Origin: Halobaculum sp. XH14 | GTDB lineage: Archaea > Halobacteriota > Halobacteria > Halobacteriales > Haloferacaceae | NCBI RefSeq assembly: GCF_032116555.1 | Contig: NZ_CP134949.1 | Coordinates: 1,736,001 to 1,800,000 of the forward strand | Direction: 5' to 3' | DNA: 64,000 nucleotides | Shown here: piece after piece, positions 16,134-25,232 of the stretch | How the letters are laid out: the number at the start of each line of letters is the position of its first letter | How positions within the stretch are numbered: the first letter of the stretch is position 1 | Translations under genes and position numbers: made by a program | The notes under the pieces: model-generated | The model's input: the letters and a program-made list of their open reading frames with translations, nothing else | The model's database searches: none | Told to the model about the DNA's origin: nothing

Positions 16134-17441
16134 TCAGGTCGACCCGTCTTCGACGCTCACCGTCACCGTTCCAGCCCCCTGGCTGGCGTCCGCCGATTCG
16201 ACGAACGACTCGTCGCCGAGGTACGCGACGACCGTCTCCGCGCCGACCCGCTCCGTCCTGATCGGTCCCTCGCCGGGTCGGGCCTTCCGCCACTCCGCGA
16301 ACGCCGCCTCGAACTCCGTCGCGTTCGCCCGGTCCTCGAACGTCAGCGCCCAGGCGTAGCCGACGGTCCGGCCGCTCGCGGACGTGTCCCTGAACGCGAC
16401 GCGGCGGTCGCCGGCCCAGCCGTCGGCGCCCCACGCGGCGACGGATTCGTTCATCGGGCTCCCGAGCACGACGCGGACGAACAGTTCGCCGAACGAATCC
16501 CGACTCCCCGGAACGACCTCCCAGCCGTCACCGTCCCTCGAGGCCACGTCCGGGTTCTCGACCGGCTCGCTGCCCGGCTCCGCGCCGTGGATCAGCTCCT
16601 CGGTCGTCCGGGGCGGATCGCGGTAGATCTCCCGGGTCTCCGCGGGCGAGTCGACGCGGCGGTCCGCGTAGCGAGCGCCGAAGTAGTAGGGAGCGAGGCC
16701 GAACCGAACCGCGCCGCTGCCGTTCCGGTAGCGCTCGCCCATCGTTCGGATCGGCATCGCGTTGTCGGAGCCGTACCGCTCGGCGTAGGCCGACTCCGTG
16801 TACGTGGCGATCCCCTCGGTGATGCTGCGCTGGACCAGCGAGTCGTCGGTCGTGGGCCGGCCCGCGAGGACGCCTTCGGACGTCCGTCGGAACGCCCCGG
16901 TCCGGTACTGGACGACGTGGACCGACTCGTGGGCGAGCGTCCGCTCGGTGTCGCCGGTCCGGTTGAGGATGAGCCGGTTCACCGTCACCGTCTCGGGGCC
17001 GGAAACGTAGGCGGCGGCCGTCAGTGCGCGGTCCCGGTCCTCGGGAATCCTGATGCCGAGGAGCCGGTAGAACTCGGGGTAGCGGCTCGTCCCGATCCCC
17101 ATCCGCGCGTTCGGCTCGATCACCACTTCCTCGGGCGGGGCGGTGTCCGTCCGGTTCACCATGACCGTCACCCGCGCGTGGACGAGCGAGTAGTCCACCG
17201 GAAGCACACCGCCCTCAGTCTCGATGTCGTATGTGTCCGCGAGCGACCGGGGTGCCGGGGTCGCGTCCGGCTTCGTCGGCGTCGTCACCGTGGTCGCGTT
17301 CGGGGCTGGCGTTTCCGTCCGGTCGACGCCCGACGGGGCCCCGGCGCCGTCGGCGAGCGGTCCCGACGGACCGACCGAGCCGCCCGCGCCACAGCCCGCC
17401 AGGACGAGGAGAAGCGCGACGAGGACCGTGGTCGATCGCAT
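16134..17441 (-). CDS. Hvo_1808-type surface lipoprotein with HExxH motif
   Basis: A 435-residue exported lipoprotein. The signal ends in a lipobox LAGC (Cys17), followed by a Pro/Thr-rich linker (residues about 25-66) that would tether it to the cell surface. It resembles the family labelled Hvo_1808 surface protein in haloarchaea. The central domain contains HESVH (residues 171-175), which fits the zinc-metallopeptidase pattern HExxH. A further Glu comes 34 residues after the second His (SITEGIATY), as in gluzincin-like peptidases. So a peptidase role is possible but unproven. The C-terminal half has a second alpha/beta domain (GYAWALTFEDRANATEFEAAF). It stands 71 bases from purL in the same direction. 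Confidence 0.78.
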   Translation of the reverse strand: MRSTTVLVALLLVLAGCGAGGSVGPSGPLADGAGAPSGVDRTETPAPNATTVTTPTKPDATPAPRSLADTYDIETEGGVLPVDYSLVHARVTVMVNRTDTAPPEEVVIEPNARMGIGTSRYPEFYRLLGIRIPEDRDRALTAAAYVSGPETVTVNRLILNRTGDTERTLAHESVHVVQYRTGAFRRTSEGVLAGRPTTDDSLVQRSITEGIATYTESAYAERYGSDNAMPIRTMGERYRNGSGAVRFGLAPYYFGARYADRRVDSPAETREIYRDPPRTTEELIHGAEPGSEPVENPDVASRDGDGWEVVPGSRDSFGELFVRVVLGSPMNESVAAWGADGWAGDRRVAFRDTSASGRTVGYAWALTFEDRANATEFEAAFAEWRKARPGEGPIRTERVGAETVVAYLGDESFVESADASQGAGTVTVSVEDGST

Positions 17442-17512
17442 ACGAACCGATTGACGGCGAACTCCCTAAGCCTACTCCCGGCCCGTAACGGGGGTACTGC
17501 TGCTGGAGGGAG

Positions 17513-19717
17513 CTAGTCGAGTTCCCGCTCGATGACGCTCCGGAGTTCGCGTATCTCGTCGACGTCGTACTCGATTCGCTCGTCGCCGACCGTGAGCGAG
17601 AGCGTCGAGTCGCCGGTCGCGGTCCCGAGCCGTTCGACCGGCGCGAGTCCCTCGAACGCCGAGACGACAGCGTCGGCGTCGGTCGTCTCCACGACCGCGC
17701 GCCCCGGCGTCTCGTCGAACAGCGAGGGGGCGTCAGCGACGGTCGCCTCGACGCCCGCGTCCGCACCGACCAGTTCAGCGAGCGCGACCGCGAGGCCGCC
17801 GTGGCTCACGTCGTGGACCGCGAGCGTGGCTTCCCGTGTTGTGACGTCGGCCAGCGCCTCGAGGACGGCCGTCGGGTCGTCCGGCAGGGCCGGGAACCGG
17901 TCGGTCCCGCCCACCTGCGCGAGGTACTCCGAGCCGCCGAGCGCGTCGCCCGCCTCGCCGACGAGCAGCAGTTCGCCCTCGCCCGTGACCGACGCGGGCG
18001 GGGCCGAGTACTGGCCCGTCGTGCCGATCATCGCAAGCGTGGGCGTCGGCGGGATCGGGCCCGCAGCGGAGTCGTTGTACAGGGAGACGTTCCCCCCGAC
18101 GACCGGGACCGACAGCTGTGAGCACATGTCCGCCAGCCCGTCGACCGCCTCCGCGAACGCGCCGTACACCTCCGGTTTCTCCGGGTTTCCGCCGTTCAGG
18201 CAGTCGACCGCCGCGAGCGGGCTCGCCCCCTTCGCGGTGAGGTTCGTGGCGTTTTCGAGCGCGACCGCCCGTGCGCCCTCGTACGGGGCCGCGTCGGTCC
18301 AGCGCGGCTCCGCGCCCGCCGAGAGCGCGACGCCTACGTCCGCCTCGCGGACGGCGATCACGGCCGCGTCGTCGCCCGGTCCGACGGCGGTTCGGGTCCC
18401 GACCTCGTGGTCGTACTGGCGGTACACCCAGCGCTTGCTCGCCGTGCTCGGGGTTCCGACGACCGCCTCGAACGCGTCGGCGAGGTCGCTCGTCGGGAGG
18501 TCCCGATCCGGCTGGCTCGGCTCCGCTCGCGGGAGGTCGTTCATCGGCGCGCCGTCGGCGAGGTACTCGGCGGGAACGTCGACGACCGTCTCGCGGTCAC
18601 CGTCCGGACCGTCCGAGGCGCTCCGTGCCCCGCTCCCGGCGAACGTGCAGACGTAGTTCCCGTCGGTCACCTCCCCGATGACCGAGCAGCCGAGGTCGAA
18701 CCGGTCGGCGATCTCGCGGACGCGGTCGACGTCGCCGGGGCGAACCTCATAGCACATCCGCTCCTGGGACTCGGCGAGCAGGATCTCGAGCGCATTCATG
18801 TTCGGCTCCCGCTGGTGAACGGCGTCGAGGTCGATCCGGGCGCCGAGTTCACCCTTCGCCACCAGTTCCGAGGAGGCACCGCCCAGCCCGGCGGCACCGA
18901 GGTCGCGCGCGGAGACGAGCAGGCGCTCGTCGAGGAACGCCTCGTTCGCCTCGATGAGCCGCTTTTCGGCGTATGGATCGCCGACCTGCACCGCGGGTCG
19001 GTCCTCCGTCTCCGCGTCCTCCGCGAGGTCCTCGGAGGCGAACGACGCGCCGCCGAGGCCGTCCCTGCCGGTACCGTTGCCGACGAGGACGAGCTTGTTG
19101 CCAGGTTCCTGCGCCACCGCCGTCACGAGTCGGTCCGCGGAGGTGAGTCCGAGGCAGGCGACGTTGACGAGCGGGTTGCCCTCGTACCCCTCGTGGAAGG
19201 CGACGGAGCCGCCCACGGTCGGCACGCCGATGCAGTTGCCGTAGTGGCTGATTCCCTCGACGACGCCCTCGAACAGATAGCGGGAGTGCTCCCGGTCGAA
19301 CGGGCCGAAGTAGAGCGAGTCGGTCAGCGCGATGGGGTACGCGCCCATGCTCATCGTGTCGCGCACGATGCCGCCGACGCCCGTGGCCGCGCCGTCGAAC
19401 GGGTCGACGTAGGAGGGGTGGTTGTGGCTCTCGATGCCCAGCGTGACGTAGGTGTCCCCGTCAGTCGCGTCGCTGGCGGCATCGTCGTCGGCCGCCGTGT
19501 CGGCGTCGGGCGACGGCAGCGCGACGACCGCGGCGTCGTCGCCCGGGCCGACGACGACCTGCTCGCCCTCGCTCTCGAACGCGCCGAGCAGGGGGCGCGA
19601 GGAGCGGTACGCGCAGTGTTCGCTCCAGAGGTTCTCGAACAGCGCTGCCTCCGCAGGCGTGGGGTCGCGGCCGAGTTCCGCGGTCACGAGTTCGCGGTCC
19701 GCGTCGGGGAGACTCAT
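17513..19717 (-). CDS. purL: phosphoribosylformylglycinamidine synthase subunit PurL
   Basis: A 734-residue PurL of the small, separate-subunit type. It uses ATP and ammonia from PurQ to convert FGAR to FGAM in purine synthesis. Hallmarks include [14 protein letters not shown] near residue 30, the nucleotide-binding [18 protein letters not shown] motif, and the repeated AIRS-type halves with VGGNVSLYN in the second. An acidic insert ([18 protein letters not shown], roughly residues 70-90) is typical of haloarchaeal versions. The ATG at 19717 is preferred to one two codons upstream. It is divergent from the PHP gene, with 117 bases between. Confidence 0.95.
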   Translation of the reverse strand: MSLPDADRELVTAELGRDPTPAEAALFENLWSEHCAYRSSRPLLGAFESEGEQVVVGPGDDAAVVALPSPDADTAADDDAASDATDGDTYVTLGIESHNHPSYVDPFDGAATGVGGIVRDTMSMGAYPIALTDSLYFGPFDREHSRYLFEGVVEGISHYGNCIGVPTVGGSVAFHEGYEGNPLVNVACLGLTSADRLVTAVAQEPGNKLVLVGNGTGRDGLGGASFASEDLAEDAETEDRPAVQVGDPYAEKRLIEANEAFLDERLLVSARDLGAAGLGGASSELVAKGELGARIDLDAVHQREPNMNALEILLAESQERMCYEVRPGDVDRVREIADRFDLGCSVIGEVTDGNYVCTFAGSGARSASDGPDGDRETVVDVPAEYLADGAPMNDLPRAEPSQPDRDLPTSDLADAFEAVVGTPSTASKRWVYRQYDHEVGTRTAVGPGDDAAVIAVREADVGVALSAGAEPRWTDAAPYEGARAVALENATNLTAKGASPLAAVDCLNGGNPEKPEVYGAFAEAVDGLADMCSQLSVPVVGGNVSLYNDSAAGPIPPTPTLAMIGTTGQYSAPPASVTGEGELLLVGEAGDALGGSEYLAQVGGTDRFPALPDDPTAVLEALADVTTREATLAVHDVSHGGLAVALAELVGADAGVEATVADAPSLFDETPGRAVVETTDADAVVSAFEGLAPVERLGTATGDSTLSLTVGDERIEYDVDEIRELRSVIERELD

Positions 19718-19801
19718 CCACATGTACGGCTACCCTCGGCGGTCAAATGGCTTTTCATGTGCACGGACGTGCCCATTCGTCGCCGGAACGGTCGGACCGC
19801 G

Positions 19802-19812
19802 TATCTTTTTTA
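19802..19812 (+). promoter_or_regulatory. TATA-like element of the PHP gene
   Basis: The AT-rich string tatctttttta lies 23-33 bases before the GTG at 19835, as expected for a leaderless haloarchaeal gene. It decides that start within a long GC-driven open frame reaching back to 18407. Confidence 0.5.
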
Positions 19813-19834
19813 CCGGCCGCCACAAGCGCCGGAC

Positions 19835-20518
19835 GTGCTATCGGTCGAGCTGCACTGTCACTCGGAGCTCTCACACGACGGGCGCGACCCCGTCGACATG
19901 CTGCTCGAACAGGCGGCCGCCGTCGGGATGGACGCGCTGGCCGTCACGGACCACGACGAACTCGACGCGAGCCTGGAGGCCGCCGACCGGGCCGACGAGT
20001 ACGGCCTCGTCGGCATCACCGGGATGGAGGTCACGAGCGCCGCCGGCCACGTGCTCGCGCTCGGCATCGAGGAGCCGATCCCGGCCGGGCTCCCGTTCGA
20101 CGACACGCTCGACCGCATCGCGGACCAGGGCGGGCTCTCGGTCATCCCGCACCCGTTCCAGAAGTCCAGACACGGCGTCGAGCCGCACGTCACCGACGAA
20201 CAGCTCGCCCGCGCCGACGCCATCGAGGTGTACAACTCCCGGCTGCTCACCGGCCGCGCGAACCGGAAGGCCGAGGCGTTCGCGCTCGACCACGGCGTGC
20301 CGATGACCGCCGGCAGCGACGCCCACATCGCGGAGATGGTCGGCCAGGCCGTCACCGAGGTCGGGGCCGACGACCGGACGCAAACGGCCGTGCTGGACGC
20401 GATCCGCGAGGGTCGGACCAGCGTCGTCGGCCAGCGAACGCCCTGGCACATCTCCTTCCGGCAGGCCGCCGGCGGGGCGAAGCGCCGCGTCCGGCGACGG
20501 ATGGCCCAGTTCCTCTGA
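19835..20518 (+). CDS. PHP domain-containing phosphoesterase
   Basis: A 227-residue protein of the polymerase-and-histidinol-phosphatase (PHP) superfamily, trinuclear-metal phosphoesterases. Motif 1 is ELHCHSELSHDG (His7, His9), motif 2 AVTDHDE, motif 3 VIPHPFQKSRHG and motif 4 TAGSDAHIAEMVG. It lies within the size range of PHP proteins that act on small phosphoesters, and it lacks a polymerase part. The GTG start is fixed by the TATA element 23 bases upstream and by the usual L-x-V-x-L-H-C-H opening. It ends one base before the start of the asparagine-synthase-like gene, so the two are surely one transcript. Confidence 0.87.
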   Translation: MLSVELHCHSELSHDGRDPVDMLLEQAAAVGMDALAVTDHDELDASLEAADRADEYGLVGITGMEVTSAAGHVLALGIEEPIPAGLPFDDTLDRIADQGGLSVIPHPFQKSRHGVEPHVTDEQLARADAIEVYNSRLLTGRANRKAEAFALDHGVPMTAGSDAHIAEMVGQAVTEVGADDRTQTAVLDAIREGRTSVVGQRTPWHISFRQAAGGAKRRVRRRMAQFL

Positions 20519-20519
20519 C

Positions 20520-21602
20520 GTGACGCGGATCGACGGCGCTCCGGCGGAACTGGTCCGCGACGCGCTCGCCGACGGCGACCCGCTCCCGGGCGGGACGGGC
20601 TTTGCCGGCGAACTCGACGGCGCGCTCGTCCGGGACGTGCTCGGCCGCCGGCCGGTGTTTTCCGAAGCCGACGAGCCGGGAGCCTGGAGCTTCGACCCGA
20701 CGACGCTTCGGGCGCCGACCCCGGTTCCCGCGGGCCACGTGCGGACGGAGGACGGCGACCGGCGAGTCTGGACGCTTCCGGACCCGGAGCCGACGGCCGG
20801 CCTCGAGGCGCAGCGGTCCGTCACCGACGCTGTCGTGGACTCCGCCACTGCGGTCGATCCGGACGGGCTCGCGGTGGCGTTCTCCGGCGGCGTCGACTCC
20901 GCGCTCGTGGCCGCCGGGGTTCCGGACGCGCCGCTGTACGTCGCGGGGTTCGAGGGGAGCCACGACGTCGCCGCCGCCCGGGACGCCGCCGACGAGACGG
21001 GCCGGGAGCTCACCGTGGTCGAACTGTCCCACGACGACCTTCGACGCGTCGTCCCCGAGATCGTCGCGGCGACGGGTCGGAGCAACCCGATGGACGTGGG
21101 GATCGCGCTCCCGCTGTACCTCGTCGCCGAGCGCGCGGCCGCGGACGGTCACGGTCGGCTCGCGGTCGGGCAGGGCGCGGACGAACTGTTCGGCGGCTAC
21201 GCGAAGGTGGTCTCGCCCGGCTCCGACCACCGGGTCGAGGCCGACACGGTCCGGGGCGCGCGCCGCGAGACGGTGCTCACGCTCCCCGATCAGTTAGAAC
21301 GCGACGTGCTCGCGCTCCGGGCCGCGGGGGTCGAGCCCGTCGCGCCGTTCCTCCGGGACTCGGTCGTCGAGGCGGCGCTTCGGCTTCCCGGCGACCGGAT
21401 CGCCACGGGGGACGAACGGAAGGTCGCGCTCCGGGCGGCCGCGACGGATCTGGTCCCCGAGTCGGTACGGACCGCGGACAAGAAGGCCGTCCAGTACGGG
21501 ACGTACGTCTCCCGGGAACTCGACCGGCTCGCCCGTCGGGCCGGGTTCAAGCGACGGATGGAGAACCACGTCGGGCGGTACATCGAGTCGCTGCTGGAGT
21601 GA
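20520..21602 (+). CDS. asparagine synthase-like protein lacking the glutaminase half
   Basis: A 360-residue protein whose C-terminal ~250 residues are the ATP-pyrophosphatase domain of asparagine synthetase: PP-loop FSGGVDS (residues 121-127) and the conserved GQGADELFGGY. The synthetase domain normally adenylates aspartate or a related carboxylate. The first ~100 residues look like a remnant of the glutaminase domain and lack the N-terminal catalytic Cys2, so it cannot use glutamine by itself and may use ammonia or another amine. It starts with GTG one base after the PHP stop. The true substrate is unclear; bona fide AsnB proteins are about 500 residues or longer. Confidence 0.82.
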   Translation: MTRIDGAPAELVRDALADGDPLPGGTGFAGELDGALVRDVLGRRPVFSEADEPGAWSFDPTTLRAPTPVPAGHVRTEDGDRRVWTLPDPEPTAGLEAQRSVTDAVVDSATAVDPDGLAVAFSGGVDSALVAAGVPDAPLYVAGFEGSHDVAAARDAADETGRELTVVELSHDDLRRVVPEIVAATGRSNPMDVGIALPLYLVAERAAADGHGRLAVGQGADELFGGYAKVVSPGSDHRVEADTVRGARRETVLTLPDQLERDVLALRAAGVEPVAPFLRDSVVEAALRLPGDRIATGDERKVALRAAATDLVPESVRTADKKAVQYGTYVSRELDRLARRAGFKRRMENHVGRYIESLLE

Positions 21603-21648
21603 GTAGCCAGAACAAGGGGGAGTCACGGCCACCCCGTCGGAGCCGCGT

Positions 21649-22632
21649 TCAGCGGAAGTCGGCCCGCCCCTCGGCCTCCAGCAGTTCGTGGTACCGGTTT
21701 CGGATGGTGACCTCCGAGATGTTCGCGACCTCGCTCACCTCGCCCTGTGTCACCTTCTCGTTCGTGAGCAGCGACGCGGCGTACACGGCCGCGGCGGCGA
21801 GCCCGACCGGCGACTTGCCCGAGTGGATGCCAGCTTCCTTCGCGCTCTGGAGCAGGGTTCGGGCGCGGCGCTCCGCCTCGTCCGAGAGCCCGAGATCGGA
21901 GGCGAACCGGGGGACGTAGCTCTCGGGGTCGGCCGGCTGGATCTCCAGTTTCAGCTCCCGGACGACGTAGCGGTAGGTGCGGGCGACCTCGTCCTTCTCG
22001 ACGCGGGAAACGTTCGAGATCTCGTCGAGCGAGCGGGGGGTGCCGGCCTGGCGGGCGGCAGCGTAGAGGCTCGCGGTGGCGACGCCCTCGATCGACCGGC
22101 CGGGCAGGAGGTCGTCCGCGAGCGCGCGCCGGTAGATGACCGACGCCGTCTCGCGGACGTTCTCGGGCAGGCCGAGCGCGCTGGCCATCCGGTCGATCTC
22201 CCCCAGCGCCTGTTTGAGGTTCCGCTCCTTCGAATCCCGCGTCCGGAACCGCTCGTTCCACGTGCGCAGTCGCTGCATCTTCTCCCGCTGGCGACCCGAG
22301 AGCTGGTTGCCGTAGGCGTCCTTGTCCTGCCAGCCGATGTTCGTCGAGAGCCCCTTGTCGTGCATCATGTTCGTCGTCGGCGCGCCCACGCGGCTCTTCT
22401 CGTCCTTCTCGGCCGAGTCGAACGCACGCCACTCGGGCCCGCGGTCGATCTCGTCCTCCTCGACCACCAGCCCACAGTCCCGGCACACCGTCTCGCCCCG
22501 TTCGGAGTCGGCGACGAGGTCGCCGCCGCACTCGGGACACTGGAGGTCTTCACGCTCCCGTTCTGATTCGAGCTCGTCGGCCTCTCGCTGCTCGGAACGC
22601 TCGTCCGTGTAGTCGCGGACGTTTTCACTCAT
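21649..22632 (-). CDS. tfb: transcription initiation factor IIB (TFB)
   Basis: A 327-residue archaeal TFB, which binds TBP and the BRE and recruits RNA polymerase. An acidic N-terminal extension precedes a zinc ribbon with Cys32, Cys35, Cys50 and Cys53, then the B-reader/linker (EIDRGPEWRAFD). Two cyclin repeats follow (around 130-215 and 225-310), the second ending in a recognition helix with ISEVTIRNRYHEL. Haloarchaea carry several tfb paralogues, so the number cannot be given. It is divergent from gatC. The AT-rich taatatactatt 45-60 bases upstream is the likely core promoter. Confidence 0.95.
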   Translation of the reverse strand: MSENVRDYTDERSEQREADELESEREREDLQCPECGGDLVADSERGETVCRDCGLVVEEDEIDRGPEWRAFDSAEKDEKSRVGAPTTNMMHDKGLSTNIGWQDKDAYGNQLSGRQREKMQRLRTWNERFRTRDSKERNLKQALGEIDRMASALGLPENVRETASVIYRRALADDLLPGRSIEGVATASLYAAARQAGTPRSLDEISNVSRVEKDEVARTYRYVVRELKLEIQPADPESYVPRFASDLGLSDEAERRARTLLQSAKEAGIHSGKSPVGLAAAAVYAASLLTNEKVTQGEVSEVANISEVTIRNRYHELLEAEGRADFR

Positions 22633-22800
22633 TATCTGGTGGGGTGGGACCGGGGAGATGGCTCTCCGAGTTGTTCAACGTAATATACTATTGGGCGTGA
22701 AGCGGGTTAAACGTGGTGGCGACGTACGGGCGTGTAGCGACCCGAACGCGCCCCGAGGATCCGGTTCGAGCGCCGAGTCGGGCGAGGGAGTACGTGCTAT

Positions 22801-22813
22801 CGAAACCCTTACT
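22801..22813 (+). promoter_or_regulatory. promoter element of gatCA
   Basis: CGAAACCCTTACT, a BRE-like CGAAA followed by a weak TATA, lies 25-37 bases before the gatC ATG, which fits a leaderless transcript. Confidence 0.45.
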
Positions 22814-22837
22814 CCCGGTCCGGGCCAGCCATCGACC

Positions 22838-23149
22838 ATGACTGACACCTCCGACGCGGACGGGACCGCCGGCGCCGGGGACGGCGTCGACTCCGCCGAG
22901 GTCCGCCACGTGGCCGAACTCGCCAGGGTGGACCTGAGCGACGAGGAGGCCGCGTCGTTCGCGGCGCAGTTCTCGGACGTGCTCTCGTACTTCGAGGCGC
23001 TCGACGAGGTTCCTGCCGTCGAGGACGAACCGGAGCTCGTCAACGTGATGCGAACCGACGAGGCCCGCGAGGGACTCGACCAGGAGGCGGCGCTCTCGAA
23101 CGCTCCCGAGTCGGAGGAAGGGTTCTTCAAGGGGCCGCGGGTGTCGTAG
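22838..23149 (+). CDS. gatC: Asp-tRNA(Asn)/Glu-tRNA(Gln) amidotransferase subunit C
   Basis: A 103-residue GatC, the small stabilising subunit that wraps around GatA in the GatCAB transamidase, which makes Asn-tRNA or Gln-tRNA from mischarged precursors. Conserved parts are VRHVAELARVDLSDEEAASF, the DVLSYFEALDEV helix, and the C-terminal VNVMRTDE.REG followed by FFKGPRVS. The first ~20 residues are an acidic extension. Its TAG stop is directly followed by the gatA ATG with no gap. gatB is not in the window. Confidence 0.93.
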   Translation: MTDTSDADGTAGAGDGVDSAEVRHVAELARVDLSDEEAASFAAQFSDVLSYFEALDEVPAVEDEPELVNVMRTDEAREGLDQEAALSNAPESEEGFFKGPRVS

Positions 23150-24421
23150 ATGACCGACTACAACGCCATCGTCACCGAGGCGACCATCGAGGGAGCCGAC
23201 GAGGGCCCGCTGGCCGAGAAAACCATCGCCGTCAAGGACAACATCTCGACGGAGGGCGTCCGGACGACGTGCGGATCCGCGATGCTCGAGGGGTACGTGC
23301 CGCCCTACGACGCGACGGTCGTCGAGCGCGTGCGGGACGCCGGCGCCACCGTCGTCGGCAAGGCGAACATGGACGAGTTCGGGATGGGCGGCACGACCGA
23401 GACGTCCGCCTGGGGCGCGACGAAGAACCCGGTCGACCCGGAGCGGGTCCCCGGCGGTTCCTCGGGCGGGTCAGCGGCGGCGGTCGCTGCCGGCCGGGCT
23501 GACCTCGCGCTCGGCTCCGACACCGGCGGCTCGGTCCGGAACCCCGCGGCGTTCTGTGGCGTCGTCGGCATCAAGCCGACGTACGGGCTGGTCTCGCGCT
23601 ACGGCCTCGTCGCCTACGCGAACTCGCTCGAACAGATCGGTCCGCTCGCGCCGACGGTCGAGGAGGCCGCGGAGCTGTTGAGCGTCATCGCCGGCCCGGA
23701 CGAGAACGACGGGACGACGAGGGACGCGGGCGCGGACGCCGACTACGCGGCGGCCGCCGACGGCGACGTCGACGGCCTCACGGTCGGCGTCCCGACGGAA
23801 CTGGTCGAGGGTGCCCACGGGGCGGTCGTGACCGTGTTCGAGTCTGCGCTCGCGGACCTCGAATCGCGGGGCGTCGACACCGTCGAGGTGTCCCTGCCGT
23901 CGGTCGACCACGCGGTCCAGGCGTACTACGTCATCGCCATGTCGGAGGCGTCCTCGAACCTCGCGCGGTTCGACGGGGTTCGGTACGGCGTTTCCGGCGG
24001 CGAGGGCGACTGGAACGAGTCGTTCGCCCGCGCCCGCGAGGACGGATTCGGCCCCGAGGTGAAACGTCGGATCCTGCTGGGCACGTACGCGCTCTCCGCC
24101 GGCTATCACGACAAGTACTACAAGAAGGCGCAGGACGCCCGCGCCTGGGTGAAACGGGACTTCGACGAGGCGCTCGCGGAGGCCGACGTGCTCGCGACCC
24201 CGACGATGCCAGTCCTTCCCCCGAAACGCGGCGAGAGCCTCGAGGACCCGCTCTCGCTCTACCTGATGGACGCCAACACCGTCCCCGTCAACCTCGCGAA
24301 CCTCCCGGCGATCTCCGTTCCCGCCGGCGAGGCCGACGGGCTCCCGGTGGGCATGCAGTTCGTCGGACCGAAGTTCGGCGAGGAGACGATCGTGCGGGCG
24401 GCGAGCGCGGTCGAGGAATAA
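23150..24421 (+). CDS. gatA: Asp-tRNA(Asn)/Glu-tRNA(Gln) amidotransferase subunit A
   Basis: A 423-residue amidase-signature enzyme, the glutaminase subunit of GatCAB. The Ser-cisSer-Lys triad is in place: Lys in TIAVKDNIS, and the Ser residues in VPGGSSGGSAAAV and LGSDTGGSVRNPAAFCG. Downstream KPTYGLVSRYGL and the C-terminal PVGMQFVGPKFGE are family-typical. It is shorter than bacterial GatA (about 480) mainly at the N-terminus, as is common in haloarchaea. It follows gatC immediately and is probably translated in step with it. Confidence 0.94.
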   Translation: MTDYNAIVTEATIEGADEGPLAEKTIAVKDNISTEGVRTTCGSAMLEGYVPPYDATVVERVRDAGATVVGKANMDEFGMGGTTETSAWGATKNPVDPERVPGGSSGGSAAAVAAGRADLALGSDTGGSVRNPAAFCGVVGIKPTYGLVSRYGLVAYANSLEQIGPLAPTVEEAAELLSVIAGPDENDGTTRDAGADADYAAAADGDVDGLTVGVPTELVEGAHGAVVTVFESALADLESRGVDTVEVSLPSVDHAVQAYYVIAMSEASSNLARFDGVRYGVSGGEGDWNESFARAREDGFGPEVKRRILLGTYALSAGYHDKYYKKAQDARAWVKRDFDEALAEADVLATPTMPVLPPKRGESLEDPLSLYLMDANTVPVNLANLPAISVPAGEADGLPVGMQFVGPKFGEETIVRAASAVEE

Positions 24422-24517
24422 GAGCCGACCGGCCAGTTCGACGCCATATGTCGGGCGATTTCCGGCTTCGTGATCGGAACGATGGCTTTTCGGAGTCCCC
24501 TCGTTCAGTCCGAGGAC

Positions 24518-25231
24518 ATGTACGTGGTCATCGTCGGTGCCGGCAACATCGGCACGCCGCTCATCGAACTCGCGGTCGACGGCGGGAACGAGGTCGTCGT
24601 CGTCGAACGGGACCAGGAAAAGGCGGAGGCCGCCGCCGCCGAGTTCGACTGTCTGGTCATCAACGACGACGCGACGACGCGGGACGTCCTCGAGGACGCG
24701 GGCGCGGAGCGTGCCGATGCGCTGGTCTCCACGACCGACCACGACGCTACGAACATCATGGTGTGCCTGCTCGGGAAGGAACTCGAGGTGCCCGAGATCG
24801 TCTCGGTCGTCCACGACGAACGACACATGGCGCTGTTCCGTCGGATCGGCGTGAACACCATGGAGAACCCGCAGCGACTCATCGCGGAGTACCTCTACCG
24901 GGCGGTCAAGCGTCCCTCCATCGTCGACTACATGCGGGTCGGACAGGAGGCCGAGGTGTTCGAGATCCGCGTGGCCGAGGACGCTCCGATCGCGGGCGAA
25001 ACGATGGAGGAGGCCCGGGACGCCGGCCACATCACGGACGACATGCTCGTCGTCGCCATCGAGCGCGACGGCGGTGCAGATCCCATCACCCCCCGGGGAG
25101 GAACGAGGGCGCTTCCCGGCGACCTCTGTACGGTGTTCTCCGGACGGGGAGCCACCCCGGAGGTGACGGACGTGTTCGGCCACTTCGAGGCGAACGCCGA
25201 TCGTGGCCCCAACGGCGGCGGGGCGACGTGA
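24518..25231 (+). CDS. TrkA family potassium uptake regulator (single RCK unit)
   Basis: A 237-residue cytosolic regulator of a Trk potassium transporter. Residues 1-120 form a TrkA-N (RCK) Rossmann domain with the nucleotide motif VIVGAGNIGTPL at the very N-terminus and the acidic end of strand 2 in VVVERDQEKA. Residues about 140-225 form a TrkA-C domain (EIRVAEDAPIAGETM). This is half the size of classic TrkA, which has two RCK units, so it would act as a higher oligomer. The ATG at 24518 is preferred to one 48 bases upstream because the Rossmann strand begins there and a TATA-like ggctttt lies 28-34 bases before it. The stop is one base before the trkH start. Confidence 0.9.
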   Translation: MYVVIVGAGNIGTPLIELAVDGGNEVVVVERDQEKAEAAAAEFDCLVINDDATTRDVLEDAGAERADALVSTTDHDATNIMVCLLGKELEVPEIVSVVHDERHMALFRRIGVNTMENPQRLIAEYLYRAVKRPSIVDYMRVGQEAEVFEIRVAEDAPIAGETMEEARDAGHITDDMLVVAIERDGGADPITPRGGTRALPGDLCTVFSGRGATPEVTDVFGHFEANADRGPNGGGAT

Positions 25232-25232
25232 G

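Noticed and set aside
18407-19834. Long plus-strand open frame ahead of the PHP gene
   Set aside because: It is antisense to purL and Arg/Val-rich. The PHP motifs begin only after the GTG at 19835, which has its own TATA element.
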